Shown here: positions 38,331 through 50,458 of the stretch, in pieces
Layout: the number at the start of each line of letters is the position of its first letter
Numbering within the stretch: position 1 is the first letter of the stretch
Assembly: GCA_010279815.1 (NCBI GenBank)
Contig: QEOQ01000486.1
Span: forward strand, 960,935-1,024,934
DNA: 64,000 nt
Direction: 5' to 3'
Source of the DNA: Brachionus plicatilis
Lineage: Eukaryota > Rotifera > Eurotatoria > Ploima > Brachionidae
The notes under the pieces: generated by a model
Databases searched by the model: none
Told to the model about the DNA's origin: nothing
The model's input: only the letters and a program-made list of their open reading frames with translations
Translations under genes and position numbers: made by a program

Positions 38331-39570
38331 ATTTAAATATAATTTTAATATGAAGAATAAATAGAAAAAAATAATTTAAAAAATATTTTCCTTTTAAAGA
38401 ATTAATGTTTCAAATTTAAGATAATAATCGCGCTCTGAAGCTAAAAATTAAAAAAAAATTATTTGATTTTTTAAAAAATTCAAATTTATTCTATTATGTT
38501 CACATTAGTTTTCCAAGAATTATTGACAGGAGATCAGAAAGAATTAAGCAGAATTAGAAAATTAAAATTCATTAGAATGTAACCAAAAATCCCCTTCCGA
38601 GTGGACAACATAAAGAGCTGAGCTTGTAATAAAGCCTAATTAATTTTATAAACCACTGGTTCTTAAATAGAGTACACAATTTGTTTGAAAATTAATTATT
38701 ATTTTATTTTTTTTAATCTAAAAAAAGTTATTAAATAATCCAGACTTGATGCGACGACAAATTCTCTGAATTTTTTTAATATTTAATTCGGAAATTGAAA
38801 TACAACAATTGTTATAGTCTAAAATTAGCAGTAGTTAAAAGCTTTAAAATCACTCGGATAATAAATTACTAAAAAACTGAAAAATCCATTTATTTTTGAA
38901 ATAAGATAATTCAGAGAAAAAATGAATGCCAATAAGAGAATTTTTTTATTTTAAGTAAAATAAAATGAGCAATATAAATAATTATTATCTAGAAATAATT
39001 TGTCCCTTTATTAATTTAAGACTTTATTTTTACAATATTTCCAAATTCCTTCCATTGAGATCTATTAGTTAAGATATCTAATTTGAGATACTCATTTCCT
39101 TTTTATTAATTCGAAAAGTTTTTAGCTTCAAAGTCTGCTATAAAAATCAAATAAAAATCCCTATAAATCGATTGTCAATTTTGTCTGTAAACAAATAAAG
39201 AATTTAGATCAAATTGTTAATTTCGTTTTTAATTTTTGTTATAATTTTAAAATTAAAACCATTGCTTATTTTCGAAGTCTTTAAAGCAGCAGTAATAAAT
39301 TTTAATTAAATTAAATACCAAAATATTATGATACATGATGAATTCACTTCTAAAGCTTTTGATGATACAATTGTTTATGAAAAAAATAGGGTTTAATTAC
39401 ACTATCAATAAAAAATCCCCTAATAAAAGTCTATTTAGTGAATTTAATTTTTAGAAAAAACGGGAAAACTTAATCACAAAGTAAATATTTACAGTGGGGT
39501 TGTGAAGTTCGTTTCAATTCGATCTTTTCAATTGAAAAAATTTGAATAACTTTTTTACTAAAAAAGATAA

Positions 39571-40210
39571 TTACCGTAAACTCGCCCAAACAACCCCGGG
39601 GGTACAAATCGTAAATTTGGTTTTTTACCAGGCATCTAACACGTGTTTTGAATTTTTTAGGAAAATACTTTTACTTCGACATAAAAACTAAAAATTCGGT
39701 TTTAAGTGGGCATTAAATGAGTCAAAAATGAATATTTTTATTTGATTTAAAAAAAAATTAAATTTTGAAAGCCAGCTATACTTTCTAATTTCTCTAAGTT
39801 CTTTTTGTTGGCGATAAAATAATACAACTTTAGACTTAAAATGATTCGTAAAACGACGTCTAGTACCAGTTTTCGTTGTAGTTGGCGTTACACTCATTTT
39901 GAGAATTTAATTTTAGCTAATATTTTATTTCGAGCTTAAAATGAAAAGCATGCAAAAATACCAAAAATTCATATTTAGTGCACGCATCAAAACAAAAAAG
40001 TCATTTTTCAAATAAAATTTAATTTTTTTTTTAAATCAAATAAAAATATTCATTTTTGACTCATTTAATGCCCACTTAAAACCGAATTTTTAGTTTTTAT
40101 GTCGAAGTAAAAGTATTTTCCTAAAAAATTCAAAACACGTGTTAGATGCCTGGTAAAAAACCAAATTTACGATTTGTACCCCCGGGGTTGTTTGGGCGAG
40201 TTTACGGTAA
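39571..40210. mobile_element. pogo/Tc1-like non-autonomous element with about 195-base inverted repeats
   Basis: Arms 39571-39766 and 40014-40210 are almost identical reverse complements. Tips read TTACCGTAAACTCGCCCAAA and the complement, consistent with a TA target duplication and CCGTAAACTCG ends. The unique centre (39767-39897, minus strand) starts MSVTPTTTKTGTRRRFTNHF and goes on KSKVVLFYRQQKELREI, which resembles the N-terminal helix-turn-helix of pogo/CENP-B-type transposases. So it looks like an internal-deletion derivative that kept the 5' coding end. The HTH match is by eye. Confidence 0.7.
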
Positions 40211-40406
40211 GTTCTATAAAATGCTTAATTATAAGCAAATTTGCTGAATGCAGTAAAATAGGTCTGCAAAATACTCTGCAATTTGCACGCCATTAAAAAG
40301 TATTCTAATCAATTGTGCAAGTACATTACAGAGTTTTTGCAGACATATATTTTCGGATTAAGCAAAGTTGCTTAAACATTAAACATTTTACAGAACTAAA
40401 TTATTC

Positions 40407-40759
40407 CTTATAGGGCAATATGAAATTTTAATACAAAAAGTAAAAATGTTTTAATTTTTTTTCTAAATAATTTTTGTGCAAAAATGATTCTAACTGCACA
40501 ATATTGTTCAAACAAACGAATTTTAAGCATTTTATGCAAAAACTCTGCATTTTTTTGCATATTTTAATCAAATATTTTTTGATGGTGTGCATTTTACAGA
40601 AAATTCCAGAGTTTTGACAGAGCTTAGAATTCGTTTGTATAAATTTGTACAATATTGTACTGTTTGCAGAATCATTTTTGCACAATTAGAAAAAAAATTA
40701 AAACATTTTTACTTTTTGTACTGTAATTTTTGTACTCAAATTACACATTGCCCCTTATA
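40407..40759. mobile_element. MITE with about 130-base inverted repeats (GGCAATGTG family)
   Basis: Left arm from about 40409 (AGGGCAATATGAAATTT), right arm ending near 40757 (ACACATTGCCCCTTATA). Both arms contain AAAAATGTTTTAATTTTTTT and AAAATGATTCT or complements. The tip matches that of 12869-13192. The sequence TATA flanks both sides. Confidence 0.7.
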
Positions 40760-41411
40760 GTAAAAAAGTTATTCAAATTTTTCTGAATAGAAACGATCGA
40801 ATTGCAATGAACTTCACAACCCCATATACAGTACTGCTTTGAAACAAGGAATTTTGGTTAACATACCAAAAATTCTATAATTTTATAAAAATGTAAAGTT
40901 CCAGAAATTCAAAAAAAAAAATTTATAGCAAGATGTCTAAAAAGAACTAATCCTTTAAAAAGTTGTAGATCTTTCAGACTCAATTACTCAAAGATAAAAT
41001 TAAAATCTTTTTTAAAATTATATATATTCTGAAAGAGCATAAAATTTTCTACACCATGGTATATAGTTTTGTTTGAAAAAAAGGGTGTGCCAATTTTTAT
41101 TATCGAAAAAAAAGCCAAAAAGAATACTTTTTTTCAGTTTAATCGTATGTTGTCCCAGGGATTACTTAATGAACCATTTTTATTTTAAACAAAACTAGAC
41201 AAAATTCTGAACAAATCTATGGTTTTACTTTTTTGAATTTATGTTTTATTTTATTTAAATAAAGTATTAAAATCATATGATTTGATTTAAATTTTGAGTA
41301 TTTTAATTGTATTGACAATTTTTTGAATATTTTAACTAAATATCGAGACCGATCCCATTAAATATTATTATTATGCCACCAAAGTCTTTAAACCAGTAGT
41401 TTAAATTTGTA

Positions 41412-41620
41412 AAGTCAAGTTAAGTTAATAGACTTGACTTTAAAAAAGACACTTCCAAGACTTGGAATAAAAATGGTCAATGTGTCATTTAAAATAAAAA
41501 TCAACATTTGAATTTTTACCGTTCCACGTAGTTATTAAGGCAGCCATTTTTATTTCAAAGTCTTGGTAATGACTTTTTTGAAAAAAAAAATTTCAAGTTA
41601 GATCAGAAGACTTGACTTGA
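41412..41620. mobile_element. Degenerate MITE-like inverted repeat (AAGTCAAG tips)
   Basis: The left arm has AAGTCAAGTTAAGTTAA and CCAAGACTTGGAATAAAAAT. The right arm has the complement (ATTTTTATTTCAAAGTCTTG, then CTTGACTT). Mismatches are frequent, so this is probably old. Confidence 0.5.
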
Positions 41621-44600
41621 AAAAAATATTTTAATGACTTTTTTATCTGACTTTTGCGCAAGTCAAAAAGCTGGATTGGGATCGAATCGCTGAAAAATTT
41701 GAAAAAAAAGAACAAAAAAATAATATAATTCATTTTTTTTAAATTCTCTATAGAAAATGATCAAGATAGGCCATTTCAAAAAATTTGACTCATGTGACGA
41801 TTTGATTCTTTTAGGCGCAATATTTTCTAACTAATCTTACAAATATAAATAAAATAATTACACATTCTGAATCACCCCATCAGAATCTACAATAAAATAT
41901 CCATTTTTTTCATTTGAAATCTCTATCCAAATAGTTCCATATCTTTTATATTTAAGAAAAATTATAAATTAAGATATACTTAATTTAAAGATTTTATTTA
42001 AATCTCAAAAACCCACTAAATTTAAGTTAGCCAGTGTATTTTTTTTCTACAAAAATTTTTCTTAAATTCGAATCAGATCTTTAGAATCTTAACTTGGTAT
42101 CCTGGTCTGTCTTTTAGGTAAAGCTCAGTTTTTAAACTTTTTGGAGCATCAAGACAAGCTGACGGAAATTTCATTTTAAAAGAGACAAAGATGCTTTAAA
42201 ATAAGAACCAGTCAATTCGTTTATAATAACCAATCTAACATTACTCTTTCATCTAAAAAATTAATTTTTATCCTCAACTTAATTAAATCTAATTGACTAG
42301 TTCGAATTATTAATTTTTCTATAAAAAAAATATAATGTAAAGTAATTTTACGTAAATTTTATGAAATATTTTAGAAACTCAGAAACTAAATTTAAATTTA
42401 AATTAAAAAATATGAAATTAAATTTTTGATTTCCTATATTTTTTTTCTGTTTAAAAATCAGCTCTATACTCTTCGACTAGTCTGGTAATTAATCGAAAGG
42501 AATGACTCAGTCCTCATATTTTAAACTCAATTCAAAAATTCGATTAAGAGTGGCAAATAACAAAAAAAAAAGAACATACTTTTTCTTTTTAAATATTTAA
42601 ATATGAAAATTAAGTTTTAAAAAACATCGACTCACAATTTGTAATTTTATTTTACTCATCCAAATATTATATTTATGAAACTTTGAAAAAAAAATCCCTA
42701 AAAATATAATTTGAAAGCAAACACTGAGCTCGATTGGTTTTAACAAATTCCATAAGCCATTGAAAATTTTAAACAGTTTTAATAGTGTGAATTTTTTCAT
42801 TTCCTGAACCTTATATTCTCAAACGTTTTTATTTAGAAATTAACCAAATTAAATATTTTTGTGTGTTTTATATTATGAAAAAAAAATTAATTAAAACTGA
42901 ATGATTTTACATAAAAATTCTTTTCAAGAACAAGCTTTCGGAAATAAAAAACAAATGACTTACAAAGTTATTTTGCCCAAAAGCATAAATCCTAGTCGAA
43001 TTTATTAATTTCGAGTTTAATTTATCTGTGCCAGACTACATCAGTCTTAATATATTTTTTAATTAACACTTATTAAAGAACACTTTTTAGTAAAATTTTT
43101 GTGAGTTTTAAACTACACTCAATAATTATGACTATTGGATTAGTTAAAAAAAAGATCATTTTTTAACTAATACAATTTTAATTATTTAGGGTATTTTTTG
43201 ATACTAAAATATTTACAGTTTTTTAGTTTTAAAAATAAATGAACAACTAAAATTGAATATTTTAATCAACTCGATTTGAATATGTCAAGCCGGTGTCTAA
43301 CCCCAAACAAGTGCCAATTGAAGATAAAAAAGTATGCCCTGGCTGACTTAAATTTGTCTCTTTAATTAATTTAAAATTGTATTTTTTATTAATTATTAAT
43401 TTTTTTTTAAAATTCGAATCAATAGATTTTGAAATTTACTTTTTTGTACTCACCTTTTGATATGCACTCTTTAAAAACATTTAACTCACCTAAGGATGTT
43501 TTAAAAGTCTCAAGAAAGATAGAACTGGTTTGAAAAAGAAAAATCTAAATAACTCCTTGAAAAGATGAGATAAATTGGTTCTCAAGAATGCAACGCTGAC
43601 TAACACACATAAACAGATACCTGAAAAAGTTCTGTAATCATCTGAATTTGTCACTTCATTAAAAAGTATTTTAATGATCAGAAAAATTAAATTTTTTTTG
43701 TTTAAATTTAGATAAGATACTTACAAATATTTTGTATATAATTCTCTGTATCTTTTTTCTAAAAAATGTCTTTCTTCAATTAACACTCAAGGACTCAATA
43801 AATGAGATTTTATATCGTAAACCAAGCTTTTCGAAATTTGTTATCTTTTCAGAATGAATGATGCCTAATGTTCTAGAATTTAGATAAATAATAAGTCTTG
43901 CGAAAAAAAAATATATTGATTTTACTTTGGGATTCAAAATAATAATAAAAATATTAATAAGTTAAATAGAAAAAAGAGAGTAAACTTAAAATGAATTTAT
44001 AAATAATTTATATTTAATTCAAGTCTACTATGAAAATTATAAAAAATATTAACTTAATGTAATAAATTATTTTTTGATTATTTGTTTATCTTTAAGGAGC
44101 TAAATTCTTTTAGATCAAAAAATATAAAAGTGAAATTAAATTAAATAAAAATGAAAAAAAAAAGATTTAAAAAAAAATATAATGGTTATAGCTGAAAGAA
44201 AGGTCCGGATGGACGGATACGGATTTCGGATACTTAAAAGACGGAACTTATATAAAGAGAGTGTTTAAAATTTGAAGAAAATTTATAACTTTAATTTATC
44301 GTTATTAATATATTTTTTAAAATTTATTATACATTTTTCTCAAACAATTTCGATGGAAATCCTAAATGAAAAAATTGGATATTTTATTCTAGATCTTGAT
44401 GAGTGATCCATAACATATTATTATATTTTATAAATAACAATTAATTTAGGGAAATTTGGCGCCTTAAAAGTTTCAAAAAGAAATGGAATATCTTGATCAT
44501 TTTTTAAGCTAAACGATTCAGATTTTCATCAAAATACTCATAATTGCTTAAGGATTTTAAAAATAGAAGCTTTGTTTAAAATATTTGATAACAGTTCCGG

Positions 44601-47405
44601 TAAATTTAAAAAGAAAATTACCAAAATCGGCAAAAATGATCGGTCTTTTAGGTACCCAGATTCAATCGTCAATCTGTATCTATCCAAATTTAATAAAAAT
44701 AAAATCAGTTAAAAAAATAATGAAAATAAAAATAAATCCGTCAAAACAGTTTTTTAGTTTTTTTGTCCGGCAACTCGCAGTCATCCAACTACTACTACTA
44801 ATTTGTATTCTTAATTTTCCACTTGCAAAGCGATTGTTCTGATTAATGAAATATCTTTATTTGTTTTTTCATATACCTAGAAAAAATTTTAATTATTTTG
44901 TATTAAGTAAAATTTCATAAACCGATCATTAACAATTATCTTCTTTATTTAGATTATAGATTTCACTTATTTATTAATCAATAAAATTAAAACTAATTAT
45001 TAAATTTAAATAAATTAATCGAAAAAATTTTCTAGGGAAATGCCTAATTGCCTACTTTTTCTTAATAAATTCAGTAATGAATAATAAAATTTTTTATTCT
45101 TAGAAAATTTAAAACCATAATTTTATTTTAAACATTTGTTAAAATCTTTTCAAATAGATACACAAATAATAATTATATTCTCATTAATTTAATCACTAAT
45201 TGAGACCAAATGCGAACAACTAAACAAAAAATTAAAGGAAAGAGACCCCCATTCAGAATCCATTATTAGGAGAATTGATCGTCGAATAAACAGATATTAA
45301 TGAGGAAAGATTGTGGAATATCAAAAAGCTTTTGAATATTTATTCATTTAAATAAAATGCCAAATAAGCCATTTAATATAGTAGTAATTTTTTAAACTTT
45401 TTATTATTCAATTAAAAAAACCTTTTTGTAAGTTTATTTCATATTAAAATAGCATTAAATAATTTATTTAAGTATTTTTCCTTATTTAAATTTGTTTAAT
45501 CTATTTTAAAATTTTCCTTTCCTTTTAGTTATGTATAATTTAAATTAAAACAACAAGTTTAAGTGGATAAAGATAGGTAATATTAGAGAATGCTTTTCAA
45601 TTTACTAAATATAATTGACCAGATCGTATTTAATCTATCAGTAAAATTGAGAAAAAATAGATATTAATAACGAGAATATTTTTTGGAAAATCTATTAATT
45701 TCATGAAATTTTATAATAACCAAAAATCAAAAACAGCATTTTCATTTAATAAAACTATAAAAATTAAAAATGAAGAAATTTATGGAAATTATTTTAAAAT
45801 TTAATTTTTTAATTTTTATGTCTCTTTCTTTTCATGTTTTGAATTTTATTAACTTATTTTATAACTCATTTGTTCTTATAGTTAAAAGTCAGAAGATTAT
45901 CTTTCTTATAAAATTTGGTTGAAACGAAAAGGGTCTATAAATGAGTGATTAATCTGAAAAAATTTCAAAAATCATACATCGCCCCTTTAGTTGAAAGCCC
46001 AGTAGCTTTTTTTAATATCTATTAAATTGACAAGATCTTATTTTTTCATGGAGATTTAATCATATTAGAATAAACGAATACTATTTTATTTTTCCTCAAG
46101 GGTCTCCCTTTGAATTACGATTTAATTGATTTTTTCAATAAATATTAAGCTGAATTTCAGTATTCGTAAATAGAAAACTGTTAGACCTTTTTATTAAACA
46201 AACTTAGATTCTAATAATTTGAAACAATTTTTTTAATCAAGTGAAATTTTAACTAAAAAATTGAAATTTATTATTTCCCGTCGACTTTTAATATCGAACC
46301 TATGTCGAACAATTTCCTACCAAATTTGTATTTTGAAAATATATTAAAAATATTATTAGTAAGAGAAAAAAACATTAAGGAAGCAGATGTGCTAAGAAAA
46401 TATTTTTATTATTAAAAAAATTTTTGTTAATTAAATATTTTAAACTAAGTAGTCATTTAATCAAGGGTTTTTTTTATGGAAGTCACAATTAGACAAAATT
46501 GACCTATTAATTATTCCATTATTTTAGCATCAAAACACAATGTAATTAAGCAATTTTGAGTCGCAATTTCGAATTTCTTAACAAGCTTGAAAATCAAAAT
46601 CAGATTAAAAATTTACAAAATGAAATATCGCTGATGGTATTAAAATTTAGGGAAATATTATTTAATCTAATTTGATTTGATTCTAATTTTTAAATTAGAG
46701 AAATAATGCTCTAATGCTTTTACATGTCAACAAGAAATTCTCTCACATTATTCCACCTAAAATTTCGAATTATTCTCATCTTAAAAATAATACTCAATTA
46801 CCGTTGAGGCTTTGAATTTTCAGATTTTTACTGAATGGACCAAATTCAGTATAACATATTCTGATATCTATCAAAAAATTTGAAAATTTAATTTTTAACA
46901 AAATTTGAGGACAAATTCATCTTCAAAGTCTTTTAACTAAAAATAATTTATATTTCTTCTCTTAAAAACCAATTTGTTTATCTTAAAAGAAAACAAAAAA
47001 GTTAACACGCCTAATATGGCAAAAGGAACTCCAGAATTTTGATTAATTACTTTTTATAAAAAATGATTTCCACCCAATATTCATATTTGAAAATAATAAA
47101 TTTTTTTGTGCAATAAAAGCTTATTTTTAAATAAACAAATGATCTGATAATCAATCTTTATTTAAATTATTCTTATCCATATAAATCTTTAATAAAGTCT
47201 AAAAACCTTTTTCTTTTGAATGCACGTTTTTTTTTATTTTTAAACGAATTTTACCTTTTGCGAATTAAATTAAAATCAAACACAGATAAAAACAACTTTT
47301 ATTTGAAAATTTATCTTTAAATTAAAGAACAAGTGTCATCTAAAAAAATCAAAAATCTTGGAAATTTGAAGCACTAAAATTTATGAGAAAACAAAAAATA
47401 AATTT

Positions 47406-48220
47406 TTATTTGATCAAATTTAGTAGGCCACCATTTGATATATCAATCGGGGTCTTCTCTTCCTTCGAATAGAAATTTAATTCAAAAGAATTTTATCTAA
47501 ATTTAAATAAAAATTCACTTTGTTTTTATAATTCGGATTAGCTCCATATTTCAGCAAAACCTTGCATGCTTCAATTCTCTCTTCCTCACAGGCAAAATGC
47601 AAAGGCGTACTACCTTCGATATCCGCTCTATTCACACTAGCTTTGAAATCACCACAAAGCATTTCAATGATTTTTATGTTTCCTTTTGAGGCCGCCCTGT
47701 GCAACGGTGTATGTCCATATCTATCGGATAAATTACAATCTGCACCTTTTTCAACTAACTCTTTGACAATGGCTGGATGATTTTTGGAACAAGCGTAGTG
47801 TAATGGTCTTTGCATGTTTACATTGCCTTTGTTTGGATCGCAATCTTTTTCCAGAAAAAATTTCACCAGGGGTAAAGAGCCCACTGATGATGAAATCATT
47901 AAAGGAGTCCATCCAGTCTATGAAAATTTCTTAGATATTTAAAACATAATAAAAAGCCAAATCAACCTCATCTTGATCATCCAAGTCTAAATCATAGTTT
48001 CCGACAAGAAAATCAACCACTTCTTTTCTTCCACCAACACAGGCCCAGTGAAGAACTGTTCGTCCTGACTGTGAAAAATTTTACTTTTAATTAAAAATTT
48101 TTAATATCTAACTTGATCTCTTTTGCGGATTAAATCCTCAATTTGATTTGAATCAATTTTTTCTTTAAGTCCATTTATATTGCCTTTATATGCCATGCGG
48201 CAATGCTCAAGCTCGGACAT
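47406..48220 (-). CDS. PSMD10: 26S proteasome non-ATPase subunit 10 (gankyrin), complete, 221 residues
   Basis: Four exons on the minus strand: 48113-48220, 47967-48068, 47519-47917 and 47406-47462, all phase 0. The protein is a stack of ankyrin repeats: GRTVLHWACVGGRKEVVDFL, GWTPLMISSSVGSLPLVKFF, RPLHYACSKNHPAIVKELVE, GHTPLHRAASKGNIKIIEML, GSTPLHFACEEERIEACKVL, and the closing EEKTPIDISNGG. Length is close to the mammalian protein (226). Gankyrin chaperones assembly of the proteasome regulatory particle by capping the C-terminus of an ATPase subunit; in mammals it also binds Rb and MDM2. The Rb-type LxCxE motif near repeat 6 is FACEE here. Start: ATG of MSELEHCRMAYKGN, which fits the short first repeat of the family. 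Confidence 0.96.
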
Positions 48221-49189
48221 TTTTGAGGGAATATTTTATAAATATAAAATTTAATTTTTTGTTCAAAAATTCTATTTAAAGGATTGACTAGACAAATTTG
48301 GTATATTTTTAAAATAATTCTAAAGAATAGTTTATTTTGAAATTTTTATTTAAAGTTTTTTTCATCTCTGGGTCGAATTCACTCTGAGTAACATTAGAAA
48401 AAGGAAAAAAATAGTTAAATTTTGCATTTGAATTTACTATTTTGGATTTTAATTCTTAAATTAATTATTGGAATTAAATTAAATTTTGTAAAATGTTTTT
48501 TTGGCAACGATGAAAACCTTTTTTTTTAAGAATTTAGAAGAGAACATATTATGTTTATGTAATGAATATTATCATTGGTTTTAGAATCAATAAGAAGAAT
48601 ATAAAATTATTAGGATAGAATTATAAATAAAGCAACTTTTTTAAATTATCGCCAATTTTTAAAAGATATCTTAAATTATAATAATAAACGATAAAATATT
48701 AGTTTTTTTCTAATGAAAATTTGATTAATTTAAAATAATATTTGAAAATTTTGAAAAATTATTTAAATATTCATTCGAATTTTGCTCCAGAAATACATTT
48801 AAAATGAGGAGAGAAACTTAGAATCGTTCATAAACTATGGCTCTTGTTCTAATTATATTCTAATAATCGAAAATTATTTCAATTAATTATTATGATGATT
48901 AAATGCTGCTACTTCGCTTCTCTACCTGGTTTAGTTTGAATGAAAATATGCGACCATGTCACATTGTTTATGCTCAGGACACTTATCCACTTATAAGAGG
49001 ATAAAGTTATCCAGATAAATTATTAAATAAATGCTAATTAAATAATTTTTTTTTTTATTTAAAATTAGAATTTATAATTTGAACTAAAATTTATTTCTAG
49101 TAGTTTTTGGTTTATTATTTTTTTTCAAATGCTTGCTGTTCCTATCATTTTCATATTTTTGTGTTTTATGTTTCGATTTTTTGCTTCTT
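48221..49189. other. AT-rich intergenic region
   Basis: 5' flank of gankyrin. I see nothing else here beyond a G+C-richer patch near 48900-49010 without an open frame worth reporting. Confidence 0.5.
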
Positions 49190-50458
49190 AGTATTTTTAC
49201 CAATTCAATTGACGAAATAGTTAACCAAATAGTCAGGTGAGAATATTTAATAATATATATTAAATTTTTTATTTATTATAAATAAGTCTGTCTTATGTAT
49301 TGATCAAAAATCGGATTTTTTTGGAACTTATTTTATTTGGAACTTATTTAAAAAACATAATCACTTTAATTCAAACATGTTTATTTACCAAGAACCCAAG
49401 ACATCTAAACAATTATGGTTCTTGGCGATTGGCAAGTCTTTATTGTGCTATATTATGAATGTAATTATTTTATGTTAATAGTTGGACACACGCGGCAAAG
49501 ATTATTAAAATTGTGGTTCAAGAAAATAATGCCAAGTTAATAAATTAAAAAATTTTAATTATTTTAAGTATTGAAGAATAATTGATGTAATGACAAAAAA
49601 AATGCTCTCTTAAGTTAATTATCATTAAAGATTTTATTTGTAATTTATTTTAATTTTGAAAAAAAATTATAAAAAAAATTTTTCTATTTATAATTAATTT
49701 TAATGTAAAATATAAATAGATGTAAAATATTCGATTTTATAATTTATTTTTTGTTATAAAACAAATTCAGTAAATTATCATATGAAATCTGGACCATTTA
49801 TAATATTCAAAAAATACTTTAAAATTATAAATTTATAGAATTATTTGTATTAACATTTTTGATTCGTTTTTTTATTTAGAAAAAAAAGGTCGAGACAAAA
49901 AGATTGTTCCAAAAGACGATGAAATCAGGTATTTTGCCGAAATTCAACAATACACGAAAATTAACCGTGAAATATTTTCTTATGAAAGGGATGCTAAATC
50001 ATTATGTTTATTTTTGAATTAGATTTATAAACTGTTTGTTGTTATTGAACCAAGCCGACCCATTAAAGTAAGATGAATCAATTTTATTATTCAGTCAAAA
50101 AAATTTAAGCTTTTTAACTATCTATATGTATTTTAAAGGCCATGAAATTTAAATAATCAGGCTTAAATGAATTAAAATAAATTTTAGAAATTTTTTTATT
50201 AAGTAGAAATCATCGAATAAATTACTTTTATTAAATATGGAACAAATGGTTCAATTTTAATTAAACCGTTGAAAGAAACTGATACCAATTAAAATCTTAA
50301 GATCCCATATAATTTTTTAAAAGCCTAATTTTTCAGAGTTTATTTTTCAGCAATTTTATGAAGAATTATCAAATTGGAGAGGTCGTATAATAAAGAATTT
50401 TACTGGCTATGATGTAAAAATATTTTCTAATAAAAAGATTGTTGAGAAATGGCATTAA
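49190..50458 (+). pseudogene. Small spliced gene fragment, apparently disrupted, family unknown
   Basis: Coding-like pieces on the plus strand: about 49190-49239 (SIFTNSIDEIVNQIVR, ending at donor CAG|GTGAGA), about 49880-50023 (GRDKKIVPKDDEIRYFAEIQ, then YTKINREIFSYERDAKS), 50024-50067 (IYKLFVVIEPSRPIK, donor AAA|GTAAGA) and 50351-50458 (acceptor TTTTTCAG, QFYEELSNWRGRIIKN ... EKWH-stop). The last junction is clean. An in-frame stop separates the second and third pieces, and the first piece is one base out of frame with an upstream ATG (MFRFFAS) and out of phase with the second. Either it is a pseudogene or the exon model is wrong or the assembly has homopolymer errors. The MFRFFAS start would suit a mitochondrial presequence, but I do not recognise the family. 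Confidence 0.4.

Larger units (their letters stand above)
39496..40823. mobile_element. Outer inverted-repeat element hosting two nested MITEs
   Basis: About 70-base terminal repeats: left begins GGGGTTGTGAAGTTCGTTTC; right ends in the complement of GGGGTTGTGAAGTTCATTGC. Both run inward to TTTGAATAACTTTTTTACTA. Inside are a complete TA-flanked element (39571-40210), a spacer with repeated ACTCTGCAA/GCAGAGTTTTTGCAG motifs, and a third inverted-repeat element (40407-40759). Removing both leaves roughly 330 bases. Confidence 0.7.
36246..47405. other. 11 kb gene-poor AT-rich region with a nested MITE cluster
   Basis: No gene with a recognisable product. Contains the cluster at 39496-40823, the inverted repeat at 41412-41620 and a retroposon-like 3' end at 38255-38330. 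An 85-codon open frame at 44585-44842 is lysine/isoleucine-rich and uses a non-ATG start; I do not regard it as a gene. Confidence 0.5.

Noticed and set aside
40428..40685. Minus-strand 85-codon frame, Cys/Lys-rich
   Set aside because: Lies entirely within the inverted repeats of the 40407-40759 MITE; the sequence is explained by the repeat.
44585..44842. Plus-strand 85-codon frame (ending AVIQLLLLICILNF ...)
   Set aside because: Starts at a non-ATG codon, Lys/Ile-rich, no splice context and no recognisable domain; chance is likely in such DNA.
47562..47780. Plus-strand 72-codon frame over gankyrin exon 3
   Set aside because: Antisense shadow of the ankyrin-repeat coding sequence.
50003..50023. 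A micro-intron that would remove the in-frame stop in the 49.9-50.1 kb gene
   Set aside because: The only GT..AG pair is about 17 bases long, far below every intron seen in this window (45 bases or more), and it does not restore a good frame.
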